A stretch of DNA of 64,000 nt from Mauremys mutica (GCF_020497125.1 NC_059079.1:50789114-50853113), one strand, 5' to 3'. Positions 43,969 to 56,073 are shown, counted from the stretch's first letter. The notes: a model not told the origin generated them from the letters alone. Numbers and translations: made by a program.

Positions 43969-46317
43969 TGCTTAATTAGATACTTTTTTTAATCTACAAA
44001 TATTTGATGTATCTATTTGTTAATTGTGAAAGATCTGACTGTAAGCAAGTTTTTATGTAAATCTTTGAATCTTAAATGATATCAATAGAACATGCAAAAA
44101 GGAAGAGAAAATGAGGTCAGTAATAACTACATTATAAATAAATTATTATCCCTAAATATTGTGCACTGAAACCAATCCAGGTGAAGCCAATAAAGACAAG
44201 ATGTTCACTATTATTCAAGTGGTGAGTGTGTGTTAAGTAAAATAAATATTACTTAGAAACTTCACTATGTTAATATTGCAGGTGCAGAACATATTTCTAA
44301 CTGAAAGACACAGATCAGATAGATTCAGTGTTCCTCAGTATTACAGACAAGAATATAAGGATTATGGACTAGATTAAACTCCCAAGTAAGTCAAAGAGTT
44401 TTTCCATTCATGCCAGAGAGAGCTGGCTCAGACCACATACACCCTACAAAAAATATATTATTTTATCCTTCTATTTTCCTTGCAGTAGACCAGCCATTAT
44501 TACCACCTCCTCAGTCAAACTGAGCCTAAATTTACAGAGAAATCCCTTGGAAATAAGGGATACCCATACCATTTCTGTTGCAAAAATGATCATTTCAACA
44601 GCAAATAATTCCAGATATTACATATCTTGAATTTATATATATATATATCAGATTCATTATGGAGTTAAACCTAAATAATTTGACTCAAATAAGTTTTACA
44701 TTCCCAGACAGACTCTAAGGACACTTCAGCTGCTTCTCTCTTATACAAGTCATTTTCTTTCCTTGTCTTACTTTCATGTTCAAAAACACTTGCTGCTTTC
44801 ACTGTTCCAGTGCTGGACAACGTTCCTCCTCCCCACCCAAGAGTTCATCCCGATGGGACTACTCACATGCTTAAAGTTCAGCATGTCCGTAAATGCTTTG
44901 CTAGATCAGGGCCTAAGGCTAGATCTCGGAACCTCTGACAACTTATGATTTCATAATGTGAAGCATATATTTTAAAACTTGCCCTCGGGCTGTTCAAAGT
45001 GGGTCACTGGCAAATCAAAGTACATCTATCATTGTGGAGATGTATGAGACACTTTGACTGACATTTCAAGTCCTCTAAACTCCAACAGTCTCAGAAGCAC
45101 ATCTCTACAGTTTTGAGCATTTTTTCAGCTCATCAGAAAATATCTAGTTACTACCATCCACTAAGAACTGAACTATGTCAATTTTTTAAAAGTTGCTTTT
45201 ATGGACCTTCATGTCCAAAAATGTAACTAAAGTGAGGTAATGATTTTAGTTTACACTATTCAATAAAAATAAAATCCCACATCCAACAATTTCTATTCCA
45301 ATTTTCAGCCCTTCATTAATCTGAAGATATCAAATCACATCTCAAAGAAAGAGTTTATAATAAAAAGCTTGCTGGGCCTTTAATGCTAGCATCGTGAACA
45401 TGTCACTATAATAAACTTACCTCACAAGCTCTGCTCTATTAGTCCACATCTAATACTTTTTGCTTCTAGTGGAGTATGTGTTAACTCATTTTACAAGTGC
45501 ACTATGTCTTGTCATGACCTGAAAATTCTTTATTCTTCTCTGAATCATTAATCTCTGTCTTACTTTCTCAGAATACAGCAGATCATGTTTTATGTCTGTA
45601 TTATGTAATATGCAACATTCCAGATATATGTTACATACTCAGAAATGGTAGCACAGCAAAACAGAGTATGGATTTACTCACATATCTCTCTTTTTCAGTA
45701 TGCTAAAATCGCTATGCAAGTCCTCTAGTCAATACACAGGAATTACTATCCTTTAATTTTGCAGAAATAGGAGGTGTTCAATTTATTGTTGGTTAGTGCT
45801 AGATGTTTAACTGTGAAGATACTTAATATAAATATTTATTAAATAACCAAAATGCCCCTCAGGTTAAGTTCATTATGGATACTATCCAATGATCACATGC
45901 CTCTGCCTCATTTTTACCTAAGCATTACACAGTGATAGAGGTGATTGAAAAATACATTGACAATTTCTGAAAATTTGGCTGATTTTTTTTTCTTTCCTTC
46001 TTAAAAATGTTGATATTTCATCCAAATTTCAAGATTTTTTAGGAAAAGAGTAAACTGCTCATTGACACATATTGGGACTGTGTTATATGACATTATATTT
46101 GTCTTTAATTGAAAATTCCTTCCTTTGCCCCTGCATGTGATAAACATACACGTTGAAGGGTTAAAAATGGTTACTCTTTTAAGCTTATATGGAATATAAA
46201 AACTATGTGGTTTTAATTGTCATAAAATTTGAGATCCTTTTTAAAAATCCAACCACATAGTGTGAATCTTGATGACTTTCTATGGCAGTGAATTCAACAG
46301 GCTAACTATAGACTATG
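43969..46317. other. AT-rich spacer
   Basis: No gene or clear element. A (TA)n run lies at about 44634-44648. Confidence 0.5.
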
Positions 46318-46726
46318 GGGTGAAAGTAAAGAAGTAAAAGAAAAAGAAAGTAAGACTTACAGGTATGGGGGCCGACTCTGGCCCCCGGAAGGAGTAGGGT
46401 CTTGGGCGGAAAGGGTGGGGCCTCACATCAGCGTCTCCCAGCCAGCCCTTCCATGCTGCCTGGCCCACGCCACCTAGGGCTCCAGCAGCAATTTAAAAGG
46501 CCTGGGGCTTCGGCTGCTGCTACCACAGCGGCTGCTCCTTTGCCCCTTCCCCGTTGGTGGCTGGGGGGGGCGGAAAGGGGCAACGCCATTAAAGCGCTGC
46601 TGTGGAAGCACTTTAAGCAGGGTCCTTTGCTGTGGCAGCACTTTAAAGTCAGCTGGGTATGGGCCAGTACTGGCGGCCAATTTTTACCGGTACGCTGTAC
46701 CATCCCGTACCGGCTTACTTTCACCC
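46318..46726. mobile_element. 409-bp MITE, GGGTGAAAGTAA ends
   Basis: The first 12 bases (gggtgaaagtaa) and the last 12 (ttactttcaccc) are perfect inverted repeats. atg occurs on both sides (46315-46317 and 46727-46729), a possible 3-bp target duplication. The interior is GC-rich with related 'gctgctgtggaagcacttta' and 'gctgtggcagcactttaa' units (46600-46650). The superfamily is not certain. ORFs of 68-112 codons inside follow the GC content and are not genes. Confidence 0.75.
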
Positions 46727-46729
46727 ATG

Positions 46730-47134
46730 ACTACATATAATAATATCACACTTTACTGGTTCTAAGTATATTGCATTTAATTTCAATGTCTCTCTCCTTT
46801 CCTTGTATTATTAGATAGAGTGAAAAAGAGTGACTGATGAGCTTTCAGCAGGCCCTTCAGAATTTTGAATATCACAGTTGAGCGTAAATAATCCTATTTT
46901 TTGCAATCTCTCATCAGACCATATATAAATGAATGTGTCTATGCTATATTTTAATCTTCCTTTCGTCCTTTACTATCTTTCTAGTTCATCACTACATGTT
47001 TTTTATTAGTATTATTTGGATTACATTTCGACTGTTTCTAAATATTGTCAGAACAATCCCAAACCTTCTAAGAATCAGGGTGGGTTGCTGTGTTTTTTTG
47101 ACGTACAGGTGAAGAATGTGATGTTTCTTTCAGC
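46730..47134. other. AT-rich spacer
   Basis: Nothing recognised. Confidence 0.5.
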
Positions 47135-47317
47135 TATTAGACAGTGTCTAACTTATTTATGCAAAATTTTCTATCACTTTAACTATACCAGTATAAGTAA
47201 AGTGGAACAATCACCCTGGTGTGGACTCATGGAACCTGCTATGGAACTACTTAAACTGATATAGCTTGTTCCAATATGGGAAGAGTGAACCCCCAGTATA
47301 AGCACTTGTATACAGCT

Positions 47318-48185
47318 GTTATTGTTCATTCTTCGAGTTTGAAGATGATCATAACATCATTGATTGGTTTTGTTTCTGTGAACATGTGAGTGGCTGATCA
47401 GGCTAACTTGAGCTTCCAACTGTCTGTGGCACACTGAACAAGAGATACCGCTATGGGTTATTGATTAAAAGTGGACATGCAACTTTTGCGAGATTTATGC
47501 TGCTGGTGGTTCTGCTCTGCCTCAGCAGCTCTCCTATGCTCATAGACTATAGTTCCTGTATGGATGAGGTTTCCACCAGATAGAACAATCATGAGCGAGA
47601 TCTTCCCAAAACTCTGGCTCAGTGTTGAAATGCCTCAAGGATAACTTGAGGGAGTCCTTGAAACATTTCTTATGGCCTCCCTGAGAGTGCTTTTCCTCCT
47701 TTAGCTCTCCACAAAAGATCTTCTTTAGCAGTCACTTATCTGACATTCTGGTGACATGGCCTGTCTGTCTCATCTGTGATTTCATCAACAGAATATGAAT
47801 GCTTGGAATGCCTGTCCATATGAGAACCTCAGTCTCTGGAATTTTGTCTTGACATCTTTTCCTCATCAGTTTCCTCAGACAGCCCACGTGAAAATGATTC
47901 AGCTTCATAGCATGGTGTCTGTACACTGTCCAGGTTTCAAATGCATACATCCAAGTTGGCAACACAATGGATTTGTAGACCTTCAGTTTGTTTATTGAAC
48001 CTCTATGCTCCCAAATATTTTCATGTAGTCTGCCAAAGACCACACTTGCTTTGGCAATTCTGGCATTGCTTTCATGATTGATGTGAACTGCAAGACAGTG
48101 TACTGCTGAAGTACCACTGTCTGGAGTGTTTGGCTATTCACTGTGATAGTAGGTTCTGTGTAAGGTTTTCCTGATGCAGTTACAG
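47318..48185 (-). mobile_element. LINE 3' fragment with 12-bp target duplication
   Basis: An 868-bp minus-strand non-LTR retrotransposon fragment. The direct repeat ttgtatacagct flanks it exactly (47306-47317 and 48186-48197), as left by target-primed insertion. It is 5' truncated and carries only the C-terminal part of the polyprotein and the 3' end. It belongs to the same family as the fragment at 37925-38440, and it split a MITE. The clade is not certain from the tail alone (RTE-like or related). Confidence 0.82.
47560..48043 (-). pseudogene. LINE polyprotein C-terminal fragment
   Basis: The minus-strand frame from 48043 reads 'FGRLHENIWEHRG', 'LKVYKSIVLPTWMYAFETW', 'LNHFHVGCLRKLMRKRCQDK' and 'MKSQMRQTGHVTRMSDK', then meets a stop at 47732. 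The expected continuation (CFKDSLKLSLRHFN, FWEDLAHD) is readable down to about 47560. These are the conserved C-terminal blocks after the RT domain of many vertebrate LINEs: LPTLLYGCETW-like, HQRCLR-like, RWTGHV-like and the LKxSLK tail. The upstream RT and endonuclease are absent, so this is a dead fragment. Confidence 0.85.
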
Positions 48186-48315
48186 TTGTATACAGCTATA
48201 ACTGCATCCACACTAGGGGTTGTACCGGTGTAACTATTTCCATAAAAAAAATCCCCCCCCCTCACAAAATTACTTATACTGGTACAAACAAGCATATGCT
48301 TGTTGACCAGACCTA

Positions 48316-50019
48316 AGTTTCTTCCAAATACAGTATACAATACTTAGAATGTTGGGGTCTGATTCTCTATTGCTCTGAATATTATGCAGCCATCTACACC
48401 AGAGCAAACTGAGCATAAAATGCTTCTAGATCAGAATGGCAGCATTTTATACCTACTTTGCTCATATGTAAATAACTACGTGGGGTGTAGGGCAATGGAA
48501 AATGTGAAACATGATCTACACTTTTTTTCAGGCAATTGCTAGACTATTTCAAGGATGATATTCTTCTTCATCAAGGCATGCTGGTGAAGAAAAATAATTA
48601 TAGCTTATTATTTGTGCATGGCAGTTTCCACAACGGGCCACGTGTCTACAAGTCACCAATTTAATCACTGTGTTCCAACAAACCATTTTACTGATGCCAG
48701 CTAAACCACTATCAGGACTTTCCCTACAGAAAACCACTTTTGCATTCCATATAAGAATCTTCATATACCAAAAGTTATATTATTTGTCTTTCTTGAGTCT
48801 TTTATAAGATATCTTCTCACCCAGGGAAGAATATCTTGGAGATTCTACCAATCTGCTGAGTCAATAATATGCTTGCAGCAGAGGTTTTACTCAGATGGAG
48901 GTGATGCAATGCAAAACAGATTGACCAATTATGCTTTCATTCATTATGGTGTCTCATTGTACTTTATGGTGAATAATCAACTACATTTTGCAAGCAATTG
49001 GATTATAAAACACAAAGGTAGATAATCGTAAAATCCTTACATATTCAAACTTCAGCTGATTTCAAGGGGAGTTTTGGACCTATAAAGAATGTAAGATCTG
49101 ACTCAAAACTCCTTTCTCTCCCTTTTGAGGCCTAATCACTCCACCAGTGGGAGTTTTGCCAGTGACTTCAATGATGCCATAGGTAAATGTCTGTCAATGA
49201 AAGTTACACATCTAAATGGAGATCAGTACACAGTGATTGGAAAATTTTTAACACTATTCAATTAATGCTGAAAATGGATGCAACTACTGTACATCCTGGA
49301 TACATTGTAGAACAAAGGTAATTATCTCCCAATTATTTTCCTAATAACATACTCATTTTTCAATAAATGCCAAGATGTTACACCATTAATTCATAGCTCA
49401 AATTCTGCTCAGACTGCGGATATGGTTGGCTGCTACTTTTTTGTATTGCTACTTTTTATGCCTGATTTTTGTCCCCATTTTACAAAGGCTGATTTACATT
49501 AACTAAAAGATTTACCAAAAATACACATCTTTGTTCAGAAAAATGTGATTTACCATATATAAGCAGTTCCTTTCTCTCTTCATCGTATGACTCTCACAGG
49601 TCAAATTCACATAGCTGGCCAACACCTTGGATCTGATTATGTTTTGATATAGAGAATACCACTACACTGAACTACAAGAACTTTCCTAGGTAACTGACAG
49701 GCTTTATTATGGACATTGCCAAAAGCTCCTGAGTGCAACTAAATCTCAAAACATATTAAAGGACCAAGAATTTTCAGACAAGTCATTATGACCATACCCT
49801 TGTCATTGTCATCAGCAAAATGACCCAAACAACCCTTCCTCCTCCTCATTTGTATAGTTCTGTATGGGTATCAGAAGAAGAGACAGGGAGAGAAACTGGT
49901 GACAAACATGAAACCTATAAAGAATAGAATCACTCTTAGCATAATGAAAAACAGCCACCAAAACACACATGCTAAATGAATGTAAGAGCTATTCAGGGTG
50001 ATGAACCGCTTCTTCATAT
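48316..50019. other. AT-rich spacer
   Basis: No gene or element recognised. Confidence 0.5.
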
Positions 50020-50110
50020 ACCAATCTCCTAGAACTGGAAGGGACCTTGAAAGGTCATCAAGTCCAACCCCCTGCCTTCACTAGCAGGACCAGTCCAGAC
50101 TGCCTGCAGT
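50020..50110 (-). mobile_element. CR1 3' end fragment (antisense)
   Basis: 'agaactggaagggaccttga' with 'aggtcatcaagtccaaccccc' is the complement of a CR1 3' end, like 9420-9465 in the better copy. Confidence 0.8.
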
Positions 50111-50374
50111 CCTCAGCAGACCTCAGCATTGCTAACTCAAGGAATGAGTATCCTCTTTGGCTGAGAAGATCATTCACTCCTGGGAAGGCTTTTAAGGGTA
50201 CCAAGAACCAGTAGCTGTGCATAGGGGTCCACTGTCTAGACACCTTCCTTCCCCAAAATATGTTCTTTTTACACAACTAAAAGTTCTAGACATATTTCAC
50301 ATTTCCTTCAATATTACCTGTGAAACAGGCCCCTGGCCATTCTCATTGGAGAAAGAGAGTCTATCTTATATTAT

Positions 50375-50515
50375 TATTATTAATATTTATGTGTATTGCA
50401 GTAGAGTCTGCAGGCAACAGTCAGAGATCTGGGGCCTCTATTTGCTAGGTACTGAAAACACATATGATGAAAAAGACCCTGTCCCAAAGAGATTACAATC
50501 TAACTATAAGATTAG
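50375..50515 (+). repeat. Old interspersed repeat, copy 4 (MIR/L3-like)
   Basis: An (ATT)n-like start, 'gtgtattgcagtagagtctg', 'tttgctaggtactgaaaac' and 'cctgtcccaaagagattaca' are in the same order as the copies at 5330 and 13795. Confidence 0.6.
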
Positions 50516-51079
50516 AGACAATAGATTGATACAATAGACAAGGAAAGCACAACATAACAATGACTTTTTAAAATCTGTATAAGGAGCTTTGAAAATTTCT
50601 TTCAGCAATATACACTTTATACTATGCAAGCTCCAGAGAAGAACCATAGTTGATATAATTAATAAAGGATGAATTTAGAGTACACTAAGTAAACAGAATG
50701 ACTATGCCTGTGCAGTACTTCCACCAGGATTAAGAATAACTAACAGTGCGTGCAAGTCCCAGAAGCATATTAATGTTCTTCTGGCAACCAGTAAATAAAT
50801 CTGTTTTCTGCTACAGTGTTTATTCAGTGGGTTCTTCAAATTTCATGGGTATCCAAATGAGAGATAAAATAATCATATCATCATTTTACAAATAAATCTT
50901 TGTGAGCATAAATAGCAAAGATGGGGTCTGATCCAACCCTCATAATCAATGATAGTCTTTCCACTGACTTTAATGAGGGCTAGATCAGGCCCATAATGAA
51001 CAGTCTGTATTGGAACAATCTCAGGAATAGATGTATTCAGGACAAAAGTATACATAGTCCTTGACCTAGAAATGCTCTG
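50516..51079. other. AT-rich spacer with a small palindrome
   Basis: Positions 50930-50995 ('ggggtctgatccaaccctca...tgagggctagatcaggccca') form an inverted repeat typical of a short MITE-like amniote repeat. The rest is unassigned. Confidence 0.5.
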
Positions 51080-51400
51080 GGCACTAGAGCTGGTTGGGAT
51101 TTTTCCAGTTAAACTTTTTTTTCACTGGAAAATGTAGATATGTTGAAACAAACTTTTTTGCAGGAAATGGTAAGTTTTGACAATTTTTTTTCTACTTGAA
51201 ACAACATTGAGAAAGTTTAGAAATTGTCAAAACAGTTCATTTCAACATTTTCTAACTGAAAAATTCTGGTTTTCCATCTCAAAATGACTTTGTTTAACAA
51301 AATTCAGGTAATTGTATTAAAAAGATTTTTTGAAAAAACTGAAACCAAAAGAAAACATTTTGAAATTTTCTGAATGAAATGTTTCAACTGACTCAAACTG
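51080..51400. repeat. A/T-rich palindromic repeat (MITE-like)
   Basis: The left half ('gctggttgggatttttccag', 'ttgaaacaaacttttttgca', 'ttttgacaattttttttct') mirrors the right half ('attgtcaaaacag', 'aaaaccaaaagaaaaca', 'tgtttcaactgactcaaact'). This long imperfect palindrome is of a kind widespread in reptile genomes. It is non-coding. Confidence 0.6.
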
Positions 51401-51593
51401 CTCCCTCCCCATTATCCCCCACAATGTTTGGTTGGTGACTATTTTTGAGACAGTCTCCTTTGTAATATCTTGGCACTTACTTTTCCTGTTGGCTGGAACC
51501 AGATAATGCAACCATATGGGGAAGTTTTTGGAGAAGTTTAGTTTGGGTCAAGGTTCAGGGTGGTTGTTTACACTGGACTAGTTTGCCCACACA

Positions 51594-51670
51594 TAGAATC
51601 ATAGGACTGAAAGGGACTTTGATAGGTCATTTAGTCCAGTCCCCTGCACTCAAGGCAGGAGTAAGGATTA
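51594..51670 (-). mobile_element. CR1 3' end fragment (antisense)
   Basis: 'catagaatcataggactgaa', 'agggactttgataggtca' and 'tttagtccagtcccctgc' are the complement of a CR1 3' end with its terminal repeat. Confidence 0.85.
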
Positions 51671-52679
51671 TGAACTAGTGACAGCTCTGAAGGCCCCCTT
51701 CCACCTGCTTGACTTTACAGGCCCTGCTTAATTTATACCACCTACCAGTGTCCTTCCCTATCTCATTCCACTGCCGGTAACTTGTGGGCCTGATCTTGTG
51801 CCACTGAAGTTAATGGAAAAGCTCTCTTCAACTCCACTGTGTGCAGACTCAGGCTTCTGGTTAGAAGGATTTAAAATGTTGGTCTCAAGTAGAACACAGA
51901 ATTTTTTTGTTTAATTTTTCTTTTAAACAGGAAGGTTACTACTCATGTATCAGTCATGAGAATGAATGCACATCTGAAGGAACAGACAATGAAAGTGCTG
52001 CCAGTTTTTTGTAACTGGAAATGACAAGAGCCATCTTATTATTCAAAACCTAATACACATATTTTAGTAATTGTGCCACTGAGATATCAGAGCTAAAATA
52101 GGAAAAGGTATGAATATTCTTTCCTAAAACAAAATTATGGTCCCTGTTCTTCTCTGCTCGCTATTTTCATCATTTTTTTTCTAAATCATGGGAGTATTGG
52201 TATTTAACTCACTACATGCTGAAATCATAAATGAATCACCTTAGGATGTCATCAAAGCATGTTTCTCAGTTTCTCAGAAGAATACTATTTGCCCCTGCCG
52301 GTGGGATAACTGAAATAACTAGGTCCAGTCTCTATGGAGATTATTGCTTCTCAGGGAGTAATACAAGTTTCTAATTTTTGTATTATACAGCTATTCAGAT
52401 TATACATTACTGTTACTCTCCTTCCCTACCCCTAGATTCAAATTTGTAGAAGGTCTTGTGATTGGCAAGTGATACTATAGGTTGGTCCCTAAACATTTGT
52501 CCCTGGTTGGCCTTGCCACCCAAATATTTGAATCAAGAGACACTTTAAAATGGAAGGCTACATATATACTGACAAGAAGCTGAGTAAGGTAAATTTTCAT
52601 TTAGGGATTAAATATAATGGGTTTTCAGGGTTCATATAACATGAATGTAAATGGGAACTTAAATAACAGAGAGAATATG
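51671..52679. other. Spacer, nothing recognised
   Basis: No supported ORF or element end. Confidence 0.5.
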
Positions 52680-53310
52680 ATTCATTGATTGTAAGGTCAA
52701 AAGGACCATTATGATCATCAGCTTTGATCTTTGGCCGAACACACGCCATAGGAAGTCACCTGTAGCTAACTGGAATGTAGGCATTAATTAGAAAATAGAA
52801 ATTCCTTCATCAAGATCAAGTACTTCTGATGGAACCAGAACATATATTTTAGGAAGACATCCAGGTTAGATTTAAAGATTTCAAGGCATGGAGAACCCAC
52901 CATATCCTTGGTAAGCTGTTCCAATGGTTAATTACCCTTACAGTTAAAAATCCGTGCAATACACCTCTACCTCGATATAACGCTGTCCTCGGGAGCCAAA
53001 AAATCTTACTGCATTATAGGTGAAACTGCATTATATCGAACTTGCTTTGATCCACCAGAGTGCGCAGCCCCCCTCCCGGAGCACTGCTTTACCACGTTAA
53101 ATCCGAATTTGTGTTATATTGGGTTGCGTTATATCGAGATAGAGGTATAATTCTATTTATGAATCTGTCTTGCTTCCACGACTTCTAGGCATTGGAGCTC
53201 CTTATGCCTTCACCGCCTAGATTAAAGAACCTTTTAGTATCTTGTACCTTCTCCCTATGTATAAGTTCTTCTGTGATCAAATTGTCTCTTAATAAACTAA
53301 TAATAAACAA
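52680..53310 (-). mobile_element. CR1 3' fragment (antisense), split by a MITE
   Basis: The complement of a CR1 3' region: 'attgtaaggtcaaaaggacc' (52689-52708), 'ggcatggagaacccaccata' and 'gctgttccaatggttaatta' before the break, then 'gaatctgtcttgcttccacg', 'gattaaagaaccttttagta' and 'atgtataagttcttctgtga' after it. The TA-flanked MITE at 52960-53149 separates the two parts, which join into continuous CR1 text. Confidence 0.85.
52960..53149. mobile_element. TA-flanked MITE (Tc1/mariner-like), copy 2, nested
   Basis: The element starts tacacctctacctcgatata (then acgc) and ends with its near-complement '...gcgttatatcgagatagagg' (then tata), with inverted repeats of about 24 bp. The 190-bp body matches 3690-3884. 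It is inserted in a CR1 fragment at a TA. It encodes nothing. Confidence 0.9.
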
Positions 53311-53541
53311 GATAATTGGAATGCTTTTCGGGCACAAATATACTTTAAAAGTAGAAAAGGCCATGCCTTTCAAAGTAACCCAAAAGCATCTATGTGACAT
53401 AGAAAACTCAACCCTGGAATTTCTCCAAATTATTCAAACTACCATTATCATTACTAGAACAAAATAGCACCTTAACATGGCAGTTGTGATCCAAGCAGCA
53501 GAAAGAGGTAAGAAAAGGCTGGGACAAACAGAATTCTTAGC

Positions 53542-53664
53542 TAGGGTGACCAGACAGCAAGAATGAAAAAAATCAAGATGGGGTGGGGGTAATAGGCACC
53601 TATATAAGACAAAGCCCTAAATATGGGGACTGTCCCTATAAAATCAGGACATCTGGTCACCCTA
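53542..53664. mobile_element. 123-bp hAT-type MITE with perfect 8-bp TSD
   Basis: The ends 'tagggtgaccagac' and '...catctggtcaccccta' form inverted repeats; the sequence ends ggtcaccc-ta at 53664. Identical ttcttagc duplications (53534-53541 and 53665-53672) flank it. The interior contains 'tataagacaaagcc' and 'tatggggactgtccctata'. The same left end appears, without a right end, at 62855. A short ORF extends out of it into flanking DNA and is not a gene. Confidence 0.93.
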
Positions 53665-53672
53665 TTCTTAGC

Positions 53673-54249
53673 ACAGATGAGGATCAGGATGACACAGATC
53701 AGGGAAGCCTCAGAAAATTCAGCAAGAACTTGCTTTCATCCTTTAAGAAAACAAAATTCTTATGGAGGGTTGATACACTGCACTACCGGAGGAATGAGTT
53801 CGTTCAGGTAAGCAGAGGAAGTGCTCTGAGGAGCAAATGGTTTCCTTTTGATAGCTTGCAGATGCAGATCCAGCAATTATAGTTCAGTATTGTACTTTAG
53901 TTTATGATGTTTCATGGGATGTGTACCTGAGCATACTACAGGCAGCACTGTTGATAACAATTAGACATCCATCTCATTCACTGCTCATGTCACCATGGTC
54001 AGTAAAAGGAAACAGAGTCTTGGTCACTGTGCTACTCATCAAAAAATCTGTTTGCTTCTCCAGCATGGTGAAATAGACATTTTGCAGTTTATCCGGTAGG
54101 ACCAAAGAGGGACTAGCTCCATGCCTGGTTAGCAGAATGGGGTTATCTATTTAATTATTATTAGAACTGGTAGAAAGAAGGAGCACATTTTTCTTGAAAA
54201 TATTCATCAAAAAGGTATCCTCTTTTTGCTTAAAAATGCAACTATTTCT
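53673..54249. other. Spacer, nothing recognised
   Basis: Ordinary sequence, no element or gene. Confidence 0.5.
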
Positions 54250-54350
54250 CATTATTTATATTACAATAGCACTATTTATGCTAAGCACTGCACTTAGGCA
54301 CAGCAAGAGACAGACCCTGTCCCATAATGCTTATAGTCTAAACAGATAAG
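54250..54350 (+). repeat. Old interspersed repeat, copy 5 (MIR/L3-like)
   Basis: 'ttatttatattacaatagca', 'tgctaagcactgcactta', 'gagacagaccctgtcccata' and 'tatagtctaaa' follow the order of the other copies, more diverged. Confidence 0.55.
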
Positions 54351-55594
54351 ATAAAAAAAATTAGCTAACTGGAATGCAGGCATTAATTAGAAACTAGAAA
54401 TGTAAAGAATTAAGATAAAATATTAAGAGGTTACGTTCGTCTAGAGGTCCTGGAATTTGGGTGCACAGTCCATCATGAACATCAAAGAAAATCTGAACTG
54501 CAAATACAGAGACATTCTTTCCTCATTTACACAAATGCAAGCACTGGAAGACCATGTTTTGAAAGTATCATATCAGTTTTCTGCACTATATATTTTTTAT
54601 TTTTAAATAATGCAACTGCATTGATTCAACCACTGACCTACACCAGGATAATTTAAATCCCCAAAATCCAAACGTTTGAACTGAACAACTTGTAGCCTAG
54701 GGCCGGATATGCAGATGCTTACTTAACCCTATCCTCAGTTAACTGGATTCATTCAGTCCACACATTCATGATTATCCATACGGGAGGAACAATCTTAGAC
54801 TTACCAAAGGAAACCGGATTTAGCCTTGAAGGTGATGGCAGCAAAACCAGTCAGGTGTGCTCTGTTGCCTGAATGATTTAGAAGAAAACCTATTTATTGT
54901 TGACACTAGAAAGGTCGACATCCTTCCCCCCCTCCCCCTTCTAAAGCTACACAGCTTTTCCTGAGCATAAGACACAGGGAGCAAGCACTGCCCATCTTTT
55001 TCCATGGGCCCTGATCCTGAAAATGAATTCATACAGGTAGGTTTCTGCCTCTGCCTGGAGTGCCACCAACATTCTTTTACTTAGTGTAGATGATCTCTTC
55101 AGTCTTTAAAAAGTGTGCATTGTTGTTAGTTTTGTGATATAGTTTCTTTTGGGAGGAGCTGTGGCAACCTGTGAGGAAGTTTGCTCTCTATCTAATCTCT
55201 CTAGCTATTCTTGGAGCAGAGCTGTTCCCTGGTAACCAAACACCGGTGTTTTGGCTGATAATCCAGAATACAGATTGCCTTTGTATGGAGATCATCTCTG
55301 CTCAAGGACTAGTATACGCAGAGTAAAATTAAAAAGTTGCATTGAAAATACACCCAGATCCCGTGCCACTGATTTGTCTACCTACAAGATCTTGACATCT
55401 TCTACCACTCATCAGAGGGGCCAACTGTAGCCCTGAGGATTAGTCTGTTGGTCTGTATAAAATGTCTTTTTGATAAATTTAAGTATGTAATAGGCTTATA
55501 GATTTATAGATTTGCAATAGCTGAAATGCAAGACAGACATCCAGGTTGACCCTGCAAGCAGGTAGGGGATCTTGGGGGGCAACTACTGCACTGG
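54351..55594. other. Spacer, nothing recognised
   Basis: No supported gene. The text at 54362-54410 ('agctaactggaatgcaggca') repeats a phrase found at 52766-52790 inside the CR1-related region, so a small related fragment may be present. Confidence 0.4.
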
Positions 55595-56037
55595 TGGGGT
55601 GCAAAATAAACTTTATTAAGAAAATGCAAAAACAGGGAAAATTCAATAGTGAGGGGTATGGGGTTTGTTAAGGTAGACAATTGGGGAGGGGTTTCTTTTA
55701 GTAAATAGTATAGGGGGTTTCAATAGTGGGGTACAATACAGTGGGGTACAATACGGTTGGTAACCAATTAACACTGAAGTATAAATGTAACAGGTAGCTA
55801 ACAATTTCTATGTAAAGGGTGTGTCACAGCAGCATATAACCAACTAACAGTTATGGGTAAAATGTGTTAAATAACCAACAACTCTAGGTAAAAATGTGTT
55901 ACAGTGGTGTAAATGTAAAATGTGAGGTGTGTCAGAGAGAAAGAGGGTAACCAATGGGGTTTTATGCTAGATTTTAGCAATACAATTGAGGTTTGGCAGC
56001 AGTAGGAGCGGGGTGAACATGTCGGGGAAGGGATTAA

Positions 56038-56073
<36 letters not shown>

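Larger units (their letters stand above)
47135..48315. mobile_element. MITE split by a LINE insertion
   Basis: The left part (about 47135-47317: 'aactataccagtataagtaa', 'ctggtgtggactcatgg', 'actgatatagcttgttcc') and the right part (48198-48315: 'ataactgcatccacactagg', 'gttgtaccggtgtaact', 'acttatactggtacaaac') are two halves of one palindromic MITE. 'accagtataagtaa' on the left is complementary to 'ttacttatactggt' on the right, marking the inverted ends. Rejoining at the duplicated ttgtatacagct gives continuous text. The outer borders are approximate. Confidence 0.7.
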
